Program-made: the position numbers and the translations under genes
Part shown: piece after piece, positions 5,709-7,575 of the stretch
Numbering within the stretch: position 1 is the first letter of the stretch
Layout of the letters: each line of letters opens with the position of its first letter
DNA from: a bacterium
Lineage (GTDB): Bacteria > Verrucomicrobiota > Kiritimatiellia > UBA8416
Direction: 5' to 3'
Assembly (NCBI GenBank): GCA_020048935.1
Contig: JAIFLS010000139.1
Span: 1-7,575, forward strand
DNA length: 7,575 bases
The notes under the pieces: generated by a model
Seen by the model: the letters and a program-made list of their open reading frames with translations, nothing else
What the model was told of the DNA's origin: nothing
Database searches by the model: none

Positions 5709-6086
5709 CTCTTCCCCGTCCCCGGGCTGCTCGCGCATGGCGGCGACGTCGTCCCAGAGCCGCTCGAGCGCGTAGAATTCACGCACCTCGGGGACGAAAA
5801 GATGCACGATGACGTTCACGTAGTCTAGAACCATCCAACCGCCTTCGGTTTCCCCGCTGCGGCGGTAGCAGGCGATTCCCTCCTGCTTGAGCCGATGCTG
5901 GACCTCCTCGTAAAGCGCCCGGATATGCGGGGTGCTCATGCCGGAGGCAATGATCGTGTAGTCCGTGACCGTGGACGTGCCGCGGACATCAATGATCGTG
6001 ATATCCTGGGCCTTCTTGTCATCCAGGATGACCCGGATGCGCTCCACTAATGTTTCTGCGTCGATTGTTATAGCGTCGATGACCAA
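5700..6086 (-). CDS. rsfS: ribosomal silencing factor RsfS (Iojap/DUF143 family)
   Basis: The product is about 128 residues and matches the Iojap fold through LDDKKAQDI (21-29), TDYTIIASG (41-49), the HIRALYEEV helix (54-62), GWMVLDY (83-89), VIVHLF (92-97) and REFYALERLW (102-111). RsfS binds ribosomal protein uL14 and blocks 30S-50S joining when nutrients are low; that role is family knowledge. It follows nadD by 18 nt on the same strand, a very common pairing that supports both assignments. The first conventional start is TTG at 6084-6086, but a strong AGGAGG (6087-6092) directly abuts it with zero spacing. An ATC codon at 6078-6080 is 6 nt away, the preferred distance. The next candidate, GTG at codon 14, would shorten the first helix. 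The acidic tail GDGEERL and the stop codon arise from the heptamer repeat junction. Confidence 0.93.
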   Translation of the reverse strand: MVIDAITIDAETLVERIRVILDDKKAQDITIIDVRGTSTVTDYTIIASGMSTPHIRALYEEVQHRLKQEGIACYRRSGETEGGWMVLDYVNVIVHLFVPEVREFYALERLWDDVAAMREQPGDGEERL

Positions 6087-6092
6087 CCTCCT
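6087..6092 (-). promoter_or_regulatory. perfect Shine-Dalgarno AGGAGG with unusual spacing to the rsfS start
   Basis: AGGAGG on the minus strand lies in the 18-nt nadD-rsfS gap. It is immediately followed by TTG, then GTC, then ATC. Efficient initiation normally needs about 5-9 nt between this motif and the start codon. That spacing is met by ATC at 6078-6080 and not by TTG at 6084-6086, so the true start of rsfS is ambiguous. Confidence 0.7.
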
Positions 6093-6104
6093 GCGTTTCG
6101 ATTG

Positions 6105-6740
6105 CTAGCGGTAGAGATGATGCTCCATGATAATCATTTCCACCGGCTGCGGGACAAGATAGCGTATATTGAGACCTTCGGCAACCCTATGCCGTATATC
6201 CGATGAAGAAATATCGATCTGCCGGACACGACAGACATTCGACAGTAGCCGGTCCGGCCAGGGAGACGGCAATTGAATGGCGTCCGGGGCCAGTCTTTGC
6301 AGATCAAATCCGGGGCGCGCGAAGACAATAAACGAACACCATGACAGCACGGTATCGATTTCCTTCCAGCCGTGCAGTTCCAGCAACGTATCGGCCCCGA
6401 TCATGAAGAACAGCTCGGTCTGCGGATACCGCGAACGGATTTCGCGCAGCGAATCCACCGTGAACGATACGCCGCCGCGACGAAGCTCGATATCCAGCAG
6501 GTCAAAGCCCAGGTTATCCAGGATCGCCGCCTCCACCATGGCCTCGCGATGCATAGCGGAAGCCAGCATCCGCGGATCCTTGTGCGGCTGCACCGCGCAG
6601 GGCATGAACAGGACACGATCCAGATCGAACTGCTCCTGCGCGGTCTGCGCCAGCAGCAGGTGTCCCAGATGCACCGGATTAAACGACCCGCCAAAGATAC
6701 CGAGCCGCTCCCGGCGACGGGGGCCAGCCGCGTTTGTCAT
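6105..6740 (-). CDS. nadD: nicotinate-nucleotide adenylyltransferase NadD
   Basis: This 211-residue protein is of normal length for NadD, which transfers AMP from ATP to nicotinate mononucleotide to give deamido-NAD in NAD synthesis. It contains the nucleotidyltransferase motif GGSFNPVHLGH (17-27), MPCAVQPHKD (46-55), SFTVDSLREI (92-101), FMIGADTLLELHGWKEID (112-129) and the C-terminal ISSSDIR motif (177-183), which binds ATP phosphates. All expected catalytic positions are present. Its ATG overlaps the TGA of the upstream regulator gene (ATGA, 6737-6740), and its Shine-Dalgarno AGGAGGG (6744-6750) lies within that gene, so translation is probably coupled. Its stop TAG (6105-6107) is followed in the same frame by rsfS. 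Confidence 0.96.
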   Translation of the reverse strand: MTNAAGPRRRERLGIFGGSFNPVHLGHLLLAQTAQEQFDLDRVLFMPCAVQPHKDPRMLASAMHREAMVEAAILDNLGFDLLDIELRRGGVSFTVDSLREIRSRYPQTELFFMIGADTLLELHGWKEIDTVLSWCSFIVFARPGFDLQRLAPDAIQLPSPWPDRLLSNVCRVRQIDISSSDIRHRVAEGLNIRYLVPQPVEMIIMEHHLYR

Positions 6741-7444
6741 AATCCCTCCTCTGAATTCGCGATCGCCTCCAGGCGGGCACGGTCCCGTATCCGGATCGTG
6801 CGTCCGTCAACTTCTGCCACCCCCGCCTGCTGCAGTTTGCGAAGTGTGCGGCTGAGGGTCTCGGGGATCGTGCCGAGCCGTGACGCCAGGACACCCTTGG
6901 ACATGCCCAGTTCGAAGGTTTCGCGACCGGCTGCATCGGCCAGTCCCAGCAGGAAAGCCGAAAGCCGCGTGGATACGTCCTTCAAAGAAAGGTCATCGAT
7001 CAGCCCCACGAAACGCCGTAGCCGCCGGGATAACACGGCCAGCATCTCCAGCAGGATTTCCGGATGCTGACGCGTAATCGCCAGGAAATCCGCCCGCGGC
7101 AGGTACAGCACCCGCGACGACACCGTCGCGTCCGCTGCCGCCGGATAGGTCGATCCCTCGAATACGGGAACCTCGCCACATACGTCACCCGCTTCATCGA
7201 ACACATGCAGGATCTGCTGGCGGCCGTCCATGCCGGCACGGTAGACCGCCAACGCCCCCTTGACCAGCACGTAGAAACCCGACGCCTTCTGTTCCTGGTA
7301 GAACAGGGATTCACCGGCCTCGTAATCCTGGAGAATCGCGACCGAAGCAAGTGACTGCAGGCTCGCCTCGCTCACGCCGTTGAAGACCTCGGAGCCGCGC
7401 AACATCACGGTCTTCCCGGCTACACTATCCTTATTCGTCTTCAT
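6737..7444 (-). CDS. Crp/Fnr-family transcriptional regulator
   Basis: This 235-residue protein has the family's usual two domains. A cyclic-nucleotide-binding-type beta barrel spans about residues 15-125, including GDVCGEVPVFEG (86-97). A long dimerisation helix spans about 125-150, and a winged helix follows at about 155-225. The recognition helix sequence IPETLSRTLRKLQ (193-205) keeps the Glu, Ser and Arg positions typical of Crp-type DNA contacts. In the effector pocket the Arg-Ser pair that holds cAMP phosphate in E. coli CRP is replaced by STYPAAADA (98-106), so cAMP is unlikely to be the ligand. Only one cysteine (C89) is present, so an FNR-type iron-sulfur sensor is excluded. It starts 2 nt after the preceding gene ends and overlaps nadD by 4 nt. 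A modest GGAG (7456-7459) lies 11 nt before the ATG. The signal sensed and the targets are unknown. Confidence 0.93.
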   Translation of the reverse strand: MKTNKDSVAGKTVMLRGSEVFNGVSEASLQSLASVAILQDYEAGESLFYQEQKASGFYVLVKGALAVYRAGMDGRQQILHVFDEAGDVCGEVPVFEGSTYPAAADATVSSRVLYLPRADFLAITRQHPEILLEMLAVLSRRLRRFVGLIDDLSLKDVSTRLSAFLLGLADAAGRETFELGMSKGVLASRLGTIPETLSRTLRKLQQAGVAEVDGRTIRIRDRARLEAIANSEEGL

Positions 7445-7446
7445 CG

Positions 7447-7575
7447 CTAGAACAGCTCCGGTGTTCTCAGGCTATTAGCAAAGGCGTGAAGCTCGTAACG
7501 ATGGTAGAATTCCAGCAGGGAACGAACCGGTTCCGGGTTCCGCTGCAAGGTCCGCCAATCCGCCACACCGGGCAC
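7447..7575 (-). CDS. C-terminal 42 codons of an upstream operon gene, possibly a 5'-3' exonuclease
   Basis: The minus strand is open from the window edge to a TAG at 7447-7449, only 2 nt before the regulator's ATG. The peptide includes DWRTLQRNPEPVRSLLEFY, then YELHAFANSLR, and ends in PELF. The 'L..fy.rYELHA.A.SL' pattern resembles the end of PolA-type 5'-3' exonuclease domains, in particular stand-alone exonucleases with an acidic-aromatic tail. This assignment is tentative because the catalytic part is outside the window. The frame is supported by its exact fit to the operon spacing and by the absence of stops, though 42 codons of GC-rich sequence is a short test. Confidence 0.55.
   Translation of the reverse strand: MPGVADWRTLQRNPEPVRSLLEFYHRYELHAFANSLRTPELF

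Noticed and set aside
6277..7070. Two overlapping plus-strand frames antisense to nadD and the regulator
   Set aside because: Both are Arg/Ser-rich shadows of two strongly identified genes.

Overview
The window is GC-rich bacterial DNA with dense, ordinary genes separated by unusually repeat-rich spacers. A formylglycine-type sulfatase, a large SWIM-SNF2 ATPase and abundant dispersed hairpin repeats suggest a PVC-superphylum bacterium, perhaps Kiritimatiellota/Verrucomicrobiota or a related uncultured lineage. That placement is inference from gene style; no taxonomic marker is present.

Layout: (1) 1-117, minus strand: the N-terminus of a small lipoprotein, cut by the window edge. (2) 118-509: a 392-bp spacer holding a truncated copy of a palindromic repeat, a tandem duplication of one of its hairpins, and a heptamer repeat tract. 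(3) 510-2027, minus: a complete sulfatase without a signal peptide. (4) 2028-2422: the divergent spacer between the sulfatase and SNF2 genes, mostly filled by a full-length ~240-bp copy of the same repeat in opposite orientation. (5) 2423-5605, plus: a 1060-residue SNF2 ATPase with an N-terminal SWIM zinc finger. (6) 5606-5699: a short convergent spacer with a GC palindrome and a second heptamer tract that runs into the end of rsfS. (7) 7575-5700, minus: a tight gene cluster, reading [C-terminus of an unassigned protein, possibly a 5'-3' exonuclease] - Crp/Fnr-type regulator - nadD - rsfS, with junctions of 2 nt, a 4-nt overlap (ATGA) and 18 nt.

The right-hand cluster looks like one transcript linking NAD synthesis (NadD), ribosome silencing (RsfS) and a Crp/Fnr regulator whose effector pocket does not look like a cAMP site. 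The sulfatase and SNF2 genes look like independent units. I see no transposase, CRISPR array, RNA gene or defence operon. The most unusual content is in the spacers: two inverted copies of a structured, non-coding repeat with 13-bp terminal inverted repeats flanking the sulfatase, two NCRGTCT heptamer tracts at gene 3' ends, and an rsfS start region in which the ideal Shine-Dalgarno sequence directly abuts the only conventional start codon.
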